Assembly (NCBI GenBank): GCA_964624395.1
Contig: CAZUWY010000002.1
Coordinates: forward strand, 1 to 51,257
Source of the DNA: UBA1046 sp964624395
Lineage (GTDB): Bacteria; Bacillota; Clostridia; Saccharofermentanales; DTU023
Reading direction: 5' to 3'
DNA length: 51,257 nucleotides
In this document: in pieces, positions 1-8,065 of the stretch
Position numbering within the stretch: position 1 is the first letter of the stretch
Layout: each line of letters starts with the position of its first letter
The notes under the pieces: generated by a model
What the model saw: only the letters and a program-made list of their open reading frames with translations
Told to the model about the DNA's origin: nothing
Databases searched by the model: none
Translations under genes and position numbers: made by a program

Positions 1-226
1 CCTCTCTTTAATACATCTATGTATTTAATCAAGCTAACTAAGTGTCAAAGACACGAAAATGCCGCCAAGGTGCCACAACCCTGACGGACAACAATATACA
101 AGGAGTGCTTGACTTTGCAATCTATCAGCTCGAGATAAATTTTTATATTGTTGACTGGAGTAAGTTTAGCTGTTAAAATTTATACGAGTTATCAGATATA
201 TATACTGTTCTGCTTCTCAGAAATAA
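1..226. other. Non-coding left edge of the window
   Basis: I see no convincing gene here. Together with the terminator that follows, it makes up the 312 bases before alr. There is a plus-strand promoter-like pair, TTGACT at 151-156 and TAAAAT at 174-179 with a 17-base spacer, pointing right towards the hairpin at 227-256. Small inverted repeats are present: ATACAT-CT-ATGTAT near position 12, and GTGTC-AAA-GACAC near position 42. A promoter followed about 45 bases later by a hairpin could make a very short transcript, but nothing else supports an RNA gene. Confidence 0.4.
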
Positions 227-256
227 GCAATGGTCGGAACCCCTCCCGACCATTGC
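227..256 (-). terminator. Hairpin terminator at the end of the ornithine operon
   Basis: A perfect 11-base-pair inverted repeat (227-237 with 246-256, 8-base loop) lies 57 bases past the alr stop codon. On the minus strand it is followed by TTATTTCT, a modest T-tract, and on the plus strand by CATTTTA, so it may work in both directions. It marks the likely end of the arcC-to-alr transcript. Confidence 0.6.
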
Positions 257-312
257 TGCATTTTATCCTAAATATCTAATTGTATTATATGCATACAAGC
301 GCATAATTCAGG

Positions 313-1482
313 CTATTCGTCAATATATACCCTCATCACTCTGGGCGAAACCGCACAAAACACCTCATAGGAGATGGTCTCAGCCTGTGCAGCCACACGT
401 TCTGCTGGAATGCCTCCGCTTTCATCGGCGCCAAAGATTAAAACTCTGTCCCCGGTTTTAGTTTCAGGTATATCGGTTATATCCACCATGCATCTGTCCA
501 TACAGATGCTGCCAACTACCGGAGCTTCCTTGCCATTGATCAAAAAAGAGGCTCGATTAGACAAAAGCCTATGCAGCCCATCGGCATAGCCGATAGGTAC
601 TACAGCCAGTTTGCTGGGGCGCTCTGCCCGCCAGCGCAGGCTGTAGCTGACACCGGTTTCAGGAGCAATCTCTCTTATCTGAACCACGCGAGAATAGAGA
701 TTCATGACAGGCCTCAGCGGCAGTATGCCTCTAAAGGTCTCTGTCGGATAAGAACCATACTGGGTTATACCTGGTCTCACCAGATCAAGCTGCATATCCG
801 GATAAAGAATCATAGCGGCACTGTTGCAGACATGGCGGTAGGTAAAGCTGATCCCTTTGGCCGCCAATTCCTGCTCCATTCTCTTATATGCTTTAAACTG
901 AAATCTGGCATAGGCGGGATCACTTTCAGCCGTGGCTAGATGGGTGTAAAGCCCTTCCAGTTCAAGCGCTTTCTCAGCTTTTAACAGAGCAATTTTAGCT
1001 GCGCTCTCCTTTAGATCTTCCGGCTGAGTGGAAAAGCCCAGTCTGGTCATGCCTGTATCCAGTTTAATATGAACCGTCAGCTTTTTATTTTGTTCACTGG
1101 CCTTTTTAGTATAGAGAAGGCCACTCTCAGCATCGATAACGGTCTGGATCAAATCATATTCGAGCAGATAGCCGGTTAGTTCAGGATCGGTATAGCCTAA
1201 AACCAGCAGGGGGATGTCCTTAATTCCCGCCTCACGCAAGGCCACCGCTTCTGAAAGGGCAGCGACCGCCAGCATAGCGGCTCCTTCTTCAACGGCCACC
1301 CGGCCGCACTGCACAGCTCCATGCCCATAGCCATCGGCTTTGATTACAGCCATAAAGCCGGTGCCAGGATCAAGGTATTCCCTATAGGCTCGGTAGTTAT
1401 GCCTCAGGGCAGACAGGTCAACTCTGGCATATGTTCGCTGCTGCAGCCATTCCTGTGATTTATAATCTTTATTTTCAACCAT
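313..1482 (-). CDS. alr: Alanine racemase
   Basis: PLP-dependent racemase interconverting L- and D-alanine in the cytoplasm. The 389-residue product has the family length plus a short N-terminal extension. The PLP lysine is in AVIKADGYGHG (about K48). The second catalytic tyrosine is probably in GVSYS, before the PIGYADG segment, and the conserved SICMDRCMVD stretch is present. The ATG follows AGAGGTATAT. It is the last gene of the arcC-ord-ortB-oraS-oraE-glmL-orr-alr run, 37 bases after orr. Family knowledge: the AKP thiolase of ornithine fermentation releases D-alanine. I infer that this copy converts that D-alanine to L-alanine as well as, or instead of, serving peptidoglycan synthesis. 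Confidence 0.93.
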   Translation of the reverse strand: MVENKDYKSQEWLQQRTYARVDLSALRHNYRAYREYLDPGTGFMAVIKADGYGHGAVQCGRVAVEEGAAMLAVAALSEAVALREAGIKDIPLLVLGYTDPELTGYLLEYDLIQTVIDAESGLLYTKKASEQNKKLTVHIKLDTGMTRLGFSTQPEDLKESAAKIALLKAEKALELEGLYTHLATAESDPAYARFQFKAYKRMEQELAAKGISFTYRHVCNSAAMILYPDMQLDLVRPGITQYGSYPTETFRGILPLRPVMNLYSRVVQIREIAPETGVSYSLRWRAERPSKLAVVPIGYADGLHRLLSNRASFLINGKEAPVVGSICMDRCMVDITDIPETKTGDRVLIFGADESGGIPAERVAAQAETISYEVFCAVSPRVMRVYIDE

Positions 1483-1519
1483 ATATACCTCTCGTCTTTA
1501 TACAGTCTGGTCTCCAGTA

Positions 1520-2581
1520 TTAAACCATCACCTTGCGCACATAAGGAGAAGTCATTGCTGCCAGCAGTGAACCGTAATCAACAGCGAAGGGGATGGTATC
1601 GCCAACTTTAATGTCTTTGACAGAGTTGCTGACATTGAGAATCATATGGTCGGATGAAGATCCCAGATGGTCGATTCCTGAAAGTCTCGGGGTTAGAGAT
1701 TCAGTGGGCAGATCCTGCCTGCCGATTGCCAGTATTGCCCGCCTGATCACACCAATATCCTCATAGACAGGGTATTCACCAAAGGCATTGGGGCCTTGCA
1801 GCCCGTAGGGAAGTGACGGCTTGCGGCGGCATTCAATCACCTCGGCCTCGAGGGTGAAGACATCATTGTAAAGATCAGCAACTCTCTTGTTATAGGAGGT
1901 TTCCGCTCCTAAAATCCAGGATTCGCCCAGGCGCAGATGGTTGATGCCCTCGGGCAGCTTGCCTTCTTCCATCAGATAGACGGAGCCTGAATTTCCTCCC
2001 GAAATTATCGGCAGCTCAATATTAAAACGGCCCTCAATGTCTCTGGCCAGAGAAACGAGCTCTTCCAGTTTGGGGCGATCGGGAATAATGCCGCCATAGC
2101 AGTTAAAATTGGCGCCGATTCCCACTAAATCAAGCCCTCTCAGATTAAGAACCTGACTGGCTGCTTCCGGCAGTTCATCCGGCATGAATCCTTCTCTCAG
2201 ATCGCCTAATTCAACCATTAAAATTACGCCATGCCTTTTGTCCAAGGCCACAGCAGCATCAGAGAGGGCAGCTAAAGTATCAATGTCGGAGTTGAGACTG
2301 GTATGAGAGATCCGGACGACATCTGCGGCTTCAGATTGCATGGGGATTCTCACCAAGAGATGGTTCTCACCCAGATCGCCGTATTTGACAATATTTTCCA
2401 AGCGAGAATCAGCCAGCAAAGTGGCGCCCGCCTCGACCATTGCTTCCACCATCGGCCTCATAGCACAAAAGACTTTGGTTACAAATTGAATTTGAACATT
2501 ATTTCTTTCCGCCAGCTTGAGCATACTAGATACATTGTGTTTGAGTTTCTGGCGATCAATATAAAGTGTTGGATTTTTCAT
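1520..2581 (-). CDS. orr: Ornithine racemase (alanine racemase fold)
   Basis: PLP enzyme that turns L-ornithine into D-ornithine, the substrate of the aminomutase encoded just upstream. The 353-residue protein has the alanine-racemase-like barrel with its PLP lysine in FVTKVFCA (K36), but is clearly different from the Alr downstream. Other visible blocks are VRIPMQSEAADVV and ISGGNSGSVYL. The ATG has a strong GGAGGAATT ribosome binding site. It lies 25 bases after the GlmL-like gene and 37 before alr. The context of oraS, oraE, ord and ortB makes ornithine the likely substrate. The same family contains other amino-acid racemases, so substrate assignment rests partly on context. Confidence 0.88.
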   Translation of the reverse strand: MKNPTLYIDRQKLKHNVSSMLKLAERNNVQIQFVTKVFCAMRPMVEAMVEAGATLLADSRLENIVKYGDLGENHLLVRIPMQSEAADVVRISHTSLNSDIDTLAALSDAAVALDKRHGVILMVELGDLREGFMPDELPEAASQVLNLRGLDLVGIGANFNCYGGIIPDRPKLEELVSLARDIEGRFNIELPIISGGNSGSVYLMEEGKLPEGINHLRLGESWILGAETSYNKRVADLYNDVFTLEAEVIECRRKPSLPYGLQGPNAFGEYPVYEDIGVIRRAILAIGRQDLPTESLTPRLSGIDHLGSSSDHMILNVSNSVKDIKVGDTIPFAVDYGSLLAAMTSPYVRKVMV

Positions 2582-2606
2582 AATTCCTCCTGGCAGAATT
2601 TTATTA

Positions 2607-3965
2607 TCATGGTCTTTCTTCCATGGATTTTTCCATTAAAATACTGGCAGCTTCCGGGTATTTGGTTGACAATACTCCTAAAGAAGCCATGATATAATCA
2701 TGATCTATTTTGACGACAGCTTCTGTCGTTGGATATAGTTCTCTCACCACATCCGAGACACGCAGACTCTCAAGAATCTCTTTATTGCGAGGCAGCCTGG
2801 TCAGCGCTCCGCCCGTGCCGATAATTGTTTTTACAGCTGTAAGATCTTTTCCCTGGGCAGTAATTTTTCTGCCATGGGCAGTATAAAGCTCGGTCATGAT
2901 ACCGGCATGCCTGTTCAAAGCTAGTTTACAGCAGGCTTTAGCCAGCCTTTCGACAAAATCTATCTCACCTGGCTCAGTTGGAATCTCCTTGCTGTTTTGC
3001 AGGTAATAATATCTATCGGGAAAGCTTTCTTCCAGTTCTCGTTCTGATAATTGTTCAATAATATTTTTGCGATTGACAAATACACCCAGATCTCCCTCAA
3101 CGGTCCGTTTGGCAAAAGGCTCAGGGGATCTTAAAATCATTTGAATGGCCTCGCTGCCATCTGTAACTGAATGCAGATCCGTGGTAGCACCGCCGACATC
3201 AAAAACAATCAGGTCGCTGAAAGTATCATAGGCCAGCTTGGCTGCCTGCATAACGGCACCCGGGGTCGGCATGATCGTGCTGTCAACCATCTCATGGATT
3301 TTTTCCATTCCAGGGGAATGGATGATATGCTTTTCGAATACATCCTGTATAACAACCCGTGTTGGCTCAACATTCAATTGATCAATGCAAGGATAGCAGT
3401 TTTCAACATAGAAGACCTCTGTGCCAAATTCTTCAGCTATCAGGCGTATTTCTGCATGGTTTTCGATATTGCCGGCATAGATGATCGGAATACCGGGAAC
3501 CTTTTCTGCAAGCATTTCAAAATTATAAAGAGCGGTATCTCGCTCACCATAATCGACACCACCGGCAATCAGAATAATATTGGGCGCAATTTCTTTCACT
3601 TTGGCAATATCAGTGCGCCGCATTTTCCCTGCGGTCACATGCCTGAGCACGGCACCTGAGCCAAGAGCCGCCTCTCTGGCTGCTCTGACGGTCATATCAT
3701 AAACCAGGCCGTGAACAGTCATTGACAGGCCGCCGGCAGCTGAACTGGAGGCAAACATATGATCCCAGCTCAGTTCTTTGCTACCAAGCTGGACCTTAAG
3801 ATCCTCAATAGCCTCTTTTAAGCCGATGGTAACATCACCTTTAGCAACAGAAGTAGGCGCTACGCCCTGTCCTATAAGGGCAGGGCTAGCGCTCTTTAAA
3901 TCTTTAAATGCATTGACTGCTGTTGTGGTGCTGCCAATTTCGGCTACCAGAACATCAACCTTCAT
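2607..3965 (-). CDS. GlmL/MutL-type ATPase linked to the aminomutase
   Basis: Actin-like (ASKHA fold) ATPase of the MutL/GlmL family that accompanies B12-dependent carbon-skeleton and amino mutases. Phosphate-binding motif 1 is EIGSTTT at the N-terminus, motif 2 is DVGGATTDLHS in the middle, and an adenosine-type motif GTGGAL lies near the C-terminus. About 452 residues, the usual length. I chose the ATG giving MKVDVLVAEIG, the normal family start. A GTG two codons upstream (3971) is also possible. It overlaps the 3' end of oraE, which suggests translational coupling. The inferred job is reactivation or chaperoning of OraSE after loss of its cofactor. This is inference from family and position, not shown by sequence. 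Confidence 0.85.
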   Translation of the reverse strand: MKVDVLVAEIGSTTTAVNAFKDLKSASPALIGQGVAPTSVAKGDVTIGLKEAIEDLKVQLGSKELSWDHMFASSSAAGGLSMTVHGLVYDMTVRAAREAALGSGAVLRHVTAGKMRRTDIAKVKEIAPNIILIAGGVDYGERDTALYNFEMLAEKVPGIPIIYAGNIENHAEIRLIAEEFGTEVFYVENCYPCIDQLNVEPTRVVIQDVFEKHIIHSPGMEKIHEMVDSTIMPTPGAVMQAAKLAYDTFSDLIVFDVGGATTDLHSVTDGSEAIQMILRSPEPFAKRTVEGDLGVFVNRKNIIEQLSERELEESFPDRYYYLQNSKEIPTEPGEIDFVERLAKACCKLALNRHAGIMTELYTAHGRKITAQGKDLTAVKTIIGTGGALTRLPRNKEILESLRVSDVVRELYPTTEAVVKIDHDYIMASLGVLSTKYPEAASILMEKSMEERP

Positions 3966-6207
3966 CTCCACTCATCTCTCTACGTTTTTTCACTAGGAAG
4001 CTGGCAAGATCAATTCCCTTTGTTCCGCGACCAAAGCCGGCATCAACACCTGCCTTGAGTGCTTCTTCATTGGTGACTTGCGTGCCGCCGCCGACCAGAA
4101 TCATTTTGTCCCTGATGCCCTTTTCAACACAGGTGTCATGCAGTTTCTTCATATTCTGATAATGGATATCGTTATGTGAAATAATTGTAGAGCAAAGAAT
4201 CGCATCCGCATTAGTTTCAATGGCAGCATCCACCAGCTTATCAATCGGTACTGATGTGCCGAGATAGTGGTATTTGATGCCAAATCCTTCAATACCGCCA
4301 TGCTTGATGTCGAGTATTTCCTTCAGGCCAACGGAGTGCTCATCTTCGCCAACGGTGCCGGCAACAACTGTCATGGCCTTGCCCTGGACATCCTCCCTGA
4401 TTTCCTTTTCCGACAAGGTTTCAATCTTTTCGGGAATAATCAGTGAATCAAGATCGATGTCAAAGTCTACGATGCCCTTCATTTCAATATATGTGCCTTC
4501 AGCTGGATGCATTACCTGCTTGTGGATCACAGTACATTCTTTGAGGCCCAGCTTTTCGCCCAATGCGATGGCTGCAAACTCAGCTCTTCTCTCATCGGTG
4601 GGCAGCATCAGGGTCAAGACTACGACGCCGTCGGAACGGAATTCAACTTCCGGACGGACCAGATTAGGATGCTTGTCATATTTGTCCAGCTCATCCAGTC
4701 TGACATTGACATTATCGTTTTCGTCCAGCTCATCGATGAATTGAATCTTGCTGGGATCAGAGAAGGTATCTCCACCGATAGCATCTTCTGCCTTCTTGAA
4801 TTCTGCCGGTACATTGTTGTAGCCAAAGTGGGCGCTGACGGGTGCAAAATAGTCTTCATCTCTCTTATAGACTGCACCTACGCCGATACCACCGTCTAGC
4901 TCACGGGCAATACCGTCATTATGGCGCTCGGGATATTCAGCTGAGTCAACAAAGAATCCTTGTTCAACCGCATCATAATAGCCGCCAACTTCAAGAATCT
5001 CTTCCATGAAGAGAATGGCTCTTTCTTTCAGCTCGCGTACAGTTTCGCCCAGAGGACCATCGCGATTAATATCTACCATAGTGCGCAGGCCGTCCATGCC
5101 GGTCAGTGCCTGACGGGCGGTATTGGTTGCATTGACATTAAAATAATGCCAGGGCACATTACGGCCTTCATCAGGTGTGATGGTGGACTGAATATCTGCT
5201 GAGGTCAGGCGTGAGATCATCATATTGAGTGTATGTGTGACTGTAGCCTCACGGGTTTCTGACTCCATATATTTGGTGTTCTGCTGTGCACGGATCTTGT
5301 ATTTGCGGAAGAAATCGCGCAAAGCAACTGCGTAAGGCAGGTCAAGCCTCATACAGGGTGCGGGCGGAGCTGTGGGCGGAACACTGGAGAGGGCAATATT
5401 TTCCGGCAGGATGCCGCATCTCTCCGAGAAGATGGTATTGATAGCATGCTGAACAATGAGTTCAGGCATAACCTTCCAGGCTTCCATCGCTGTGGCGTTG
5501 GCATTATGGGCGCCATCAATCTGGACCATGCCGCCATAAGCCAGGATGCTCTTGCTTTCGCAGGCATCAATAAAGCTGCGGCGCATATTGATATTGCGGT
5601 AGAGCACATTGTACTGGGGATCCTGGTGAACACCGGATACGCCCTCTTCAACAAACATAACGGCAATATCTGGACCGGCAACACCTGATACATAGGAGTG
5701 GAAATTGATCGGGCGACCAACTTCATCTTCAATCAGATCAAGTGCACGTCTGGTAGCACGACATTGCTTACGTGTAACAGCAATACCGCCTATGCCCTGA
5801 GTTGTTCCCTCCAGCAGGGAGTCAATATGCGATTGACCAGCTGTTCTAATAACCATAATATGGTCAGCTCCCTGCCAGGCGCACATACGCATGCGGCGGA
5901 TATCATCCTCAAAGCGACCGGAAGCTATCTCTGTTGTAATTACACAGTCAGGCTGCGGGTCAATATGGCCAAAGCCACGGCTGCCCGGCAGCGGTACTGA
6001 ATTCTTCAATGATTCAGAGGTTTCAAGATAGACGAAATCTCCAATTTTTCTTTCAACATTTCTGTTGTCGCGCCAATGCCACGGGCGTCTGGGTGAAACA
6101 TAATCTTCCAGACCATCGAGAATCTCTCTTAAATCAATCTTTTTATTGGGATCGAGTTTAATATTGGTCTCCCTTGCGGGCACTAGCTTTTTATTATCCT
6201 TACTCAT
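3955..6207 (-). CDS. oraE: D-ornithine 4,5-aminomutase, large subunit
   Basis: Adenosylcobalamin- and PLP-dependent subunit that moves the terminal amino group of D-ornithine to C4, giving 2,4-diaminopentanoate. 750 residues. Residues 1-600 form the PLP barrel. The C-terminal Rossmann domain carries the base-off cobalamin motif DEHSVG with ligand His at about 624. The lysine in DIKHGG (about 635) lies 11 residues later, the same spacing as the H618/K629 pair reported for the Clostridium sticklandii enzyme, so it is probably the PLP Schiff-base lysine. The ATG overlaps the oraS stop by 4 bases (ATGA), fitting fixed subunit stoichiometry. No cobalamin riboswitch was recognised before the operon. 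Confidence 0.96.
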   Translation of the reverse strand: MSKDNKKLVPARETNIKLDPNKKIDLREILDGLEDYVSPRRPWHWRDNRNVERKIGDFVYLETSESLKNSVPLPGSRGFGHIDPQPDCVITTEIASGRFEDDIRRMRMCAWQGADHIMVIRTAGQSHIDSLLEGTTQGIGGIAVTRKQCRATRRALDLIEDEVGRPINFHSYVSGVAGPDIAVMFVEEGVSGVHQDPQYNVLYRNINMRRSFIDACESKSILAYGGMVQIDGAHNANATAMEAWKVMPELIVQHAINTIFSERCGILPENIALSSVPPTAPPAPCMRLDLPYAVALRDFFRKYKIRAQQNTKYMESETREATVTHTLNMMISRLTSADIQSTITPDEGRNVPWHYFNVNATNTARQALTGMDGLRTMVDINRDGPLGETVRELKERAILFMEEILEVGGYYDAVEQGFFVDSAEYPERHNDGIARELDGGIGVGAVYKRDEDYFAPVSAHFGYNNVPAEFKKAEDAIGGDTFSDPSKIQFIDELDENDNVNVRLDELDKYDKHPNLVRPEVEFRSDGVVVLTLMLPTDERRAEFAAIALGEKLGLKECTVIHKQVMHPAEGTYIEMKGIVDFDIDLDSLIIPEKIETLSEKEIREDVQGKAMTVVAGTVGEDEHSVGLKEILDIKHGGIEGFGIKYHYLGTSVPIDKLVDAAIETNADAILCSTIISHNDIHYQNMKKLHDTCVEKGIRDKMILVGGGTQVTNEEALKAGVDAGFGRGTKGIDLASFLVKKRREMSGDEG

Positions 6208-6569
6208 TGTGCCACCTCCTCAAACAGGCCAGCGACACTGTCCCAGTACTTACCATTGGCAAGACCGACTCCTACTTCTCTGTAGGGCAGATCAAGCTTT
6301 TTGCTCAATCTCCAGATAACATTGCCGCAACCTTTGCCCATCAGACCTCTCTCCATCACGCCGTTAACAATCGGGGCAGCCTCAAGGCTGGAAAATCCCA
6401 TGCGCAAAAGAATACTGCGCTCGACTGCAGGTGTGGTGTATTCGCGGCCTTCTTGTACCATCGGCTCAACAACTTTTTCAGTCAACTCCCAGAAATATTG
6501 ATAGAGTTCTTCATCAGTCTTGTTGGCAAGATGTTGGCGGCGTTCCTCAAAACTTTTCCTTTCTGCCAT
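6204..6569 (-). CDS. oraS: D-ornithine 4,5-aminomutase, small subunit
   Basis: Small partner of OraE in the ornithine aminomutase heterotetramer. 121 residues, the family size, and mainly helical. Recognisable conserved pieces are FEERRQHLANKTDEELYQYF near the start and RSILLRMGFSSLEA in the middle. The ATG is preceded by AAAGGAAG. It is separated from ortB by 89 bases that contain a strong hairpin, whereas oraE overlaps it directly, so oraS-oraE may be expressed at a level different from ord-ortB. Confidence 0.94.
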   Translation of the reverse strand: MAERKSFEERRQHLANKTDEELYQYFWELTEKVVEPMVQEGREYTTPAVERSILLRMGFSSLEAAPIVNGVMERGLMGKGCGNVIWRLSKKLDLPYREVGVGLANGKYWDSVAGLFEEVAQ

Positions 6570-6611
6570 TTCGTACTTCCTTTCTCTTTATAAAACTATG
6601 GATCAAAAGAG

Positions 6612-6645
6612 GGGAAGAAGCCTGGCCTAAACCAGGCTTCTTCTC
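6612..6645 (-). terminator. Intercistronic hairpin between ortB and oraS
   Basis: A 12-base-pair perfect stem (6614-6625 with 6632-6643, 6-base loop; extendable by two pairs including a G-T) lies in the ortB-oraS gap. On the minus strand it is followed by CCCTCTTTTG, a weak T-tract. It could be a partial terminator that lowers oraSE relative to ord-ortB, or a processing or stabilising structure. Full termination is unlikely because the pathway needs both halves. Confidence 0.55.
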
Positions 6646-6658
6646 TTAAATAAATTAA

Positions 6659-8065
6659 TTAGCCAAGATCTTCAAGAATTTCTTTAACCTTGTCAACTGT
6701 GCAATTGGCTTCCTCTGCCATATAAGCCAGTTCAGCATCAGAATACTCTCTGTCTTCAGTAGCAATATTCCTGATAGCAGAACGGCGCAGACGATCCATG
6801 TCGAAATAGCGCAGTTTAATCTTGGTGGGGTCACTGGGCAGGATAATATTCTTGCCGGGAACCTCATCTTCAGGATCGCCAAACAAGATCTCGACGCCGT
6901 TGGTTCTGGCAAAGGTCAGCTGGGGCATCGGATGCTTGCCTGCACCGGTGTACTCAGTCTCCTGCACAACAATGACTTCATCTTCAGGCAAGGTAGCTGC
7001 TAGTGCAATAGCTGCTGCCAGAGATGTGTTGCCTGCCGGTCCTCTCTCGATTCCTTCGAGTGAGGCAAGCATTTCTGTTGTATAGAAAACCTCTCCCTGT
7101 CTTACGATCAAATACTCATCGATATAGCGCAGGGGACGGGCGGCGTTGCGCGGAACATCACATCTGTCGGGCAGGGTTGTGAAGGGAATTCCGAAACCGG
7201 TATGGCCAGTGGTAAAGGATTTACGGTTGAAATCCTTATCTGATGCCATATGGAGGCCGGAGAGGTCAACAGAAGCTGCATAAACCTTGGTGTCATTGGC
7301 ACCGGCTTGTCTCAAGCCTCTGGCTGTTCCGGTCAGGTTTCCACCACCGGCATTGGTGACGAGTACATACTCGGGATCTTTGCCGATAAGCTCACGGCAC
7401 TGGTGGGCAATCTCCCAGCCGAGTGTCTCAACGCCTCTGATTGCCTGCGGCACATAAAGCGAAGCATTGTAAAAACCTGTTTCTTCGAGCAGACGCAGAT
7501 CTTCATAGAAGAGCTCCGGTCCAACTGTCAGCTGAACAACTTCAGCGCCCAGGGCTTCACAGGCACGCTGTTTTTCCAGAATCTCCGGCTGGCCGACAAA
7601 ATTGCTGTCATAGCATTCTTGCACGATGATGCATTTGAGGCCTGCTTTGGCTGCCATACAGGCAACAGCAGCACCGTAGTTGCCACTGGTGGCGGCAATA
7701 ACACCCTTATAACCGAGCTTTTTTGCCTCATGAACTGCCAGAGCGGCACGACGGGCTTTAAAGCTGCCTGAAGGATTGGTGGCTTCGTCCTTGACGAAAA
7801 TACGGGCGCCTTTACCGGGACCACCCAGCTTGGCTGCCAGGGCAGTAATGTTTTTCAGCTCCAGAAGCGGAGTGTTGCCGACTTCCATGCCTTTCTGAAT
7901 AGCGATCAGATCTTCCATGGAATAGCCGACATCTGCCATCAATTTCTCGTAGTCAAAAGCTACACCTTCAAGTTCATATTTGTCGTAATCAATCTGTACG
8001 GCACCGAGCATAATTTCACTGCGGCGGCCCATGACTCCGGCATAAGACATGTCTTTTTTTGTCAT
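6659..8065 (-). CDS. ortB: 2-amino-4-ketopentanoate thiolase, beta subunit
   Basis: PLP subunit of the thiolase that cleaves 2-amino-4-ketopentanoate with CoA into acetyl-CoA and alanine (D-alanine in the characterised clostridial route). 468 residues with the fold-type II, threonine-synthase-like architecture. The PLP lysine is in NPSGSFKARRA (K103), the phosphate-binding region is TNAGGGNLTG, and SGNYGAA is also present. The ATG overlaps the stop of the upstream gene by one base (TAATG). The alpha subunit, normally a separate gene of about 100 codons, is instead fused to the upstream dehydrogenase. Confidence 0.95.
   Translation of the reverse strand: MTKKDMSYAGVMGRRSEIMLGAVQIDYDKYELEGVAFDYEKLMADVGYSMEDLIAIQKGMEVGNTPLLELKNITALAAKLGGPGKGARIFVKDEATNPSGSFKARRAALAVHEAKKLGYKGVIAATSGNYGAAVACMAAKAGLKCIIVQECYDSNFVGQPEILEKQRACEALGAEVVQLTVGPELFYEDLRLLEETGFYNASLYVPQAIRGVETLGWEIAHQCRELIGKDPEYVLVTNAGGGNLTGTARGLRQAGANDTKVYAASVDLSGLHMASDKDFNRKSFTTGHTGFGIPFTTLPDRCDVPRNAARPLRYIDEYLIVRQGEVFYTTEMLASLEGIERGPAGNTSLAAAIALAATLPEDEVIVVQETEYTGAGKHPMPQLTFARTNGVEILFGDPEDEVPGKNIILPSDPTKIKLRYFDMDRLRRSAIRNIATEDREYSDAELAYMAEEANCTVDKVKEILEDLG

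Noticed and set aside
3171..3659. Plus-strand open frames inside the GlmL and oraE genes
   Set aside because: Shadows of strongly conserved minus-strand genes with no ribosome binding sites and no recognisable motifs.
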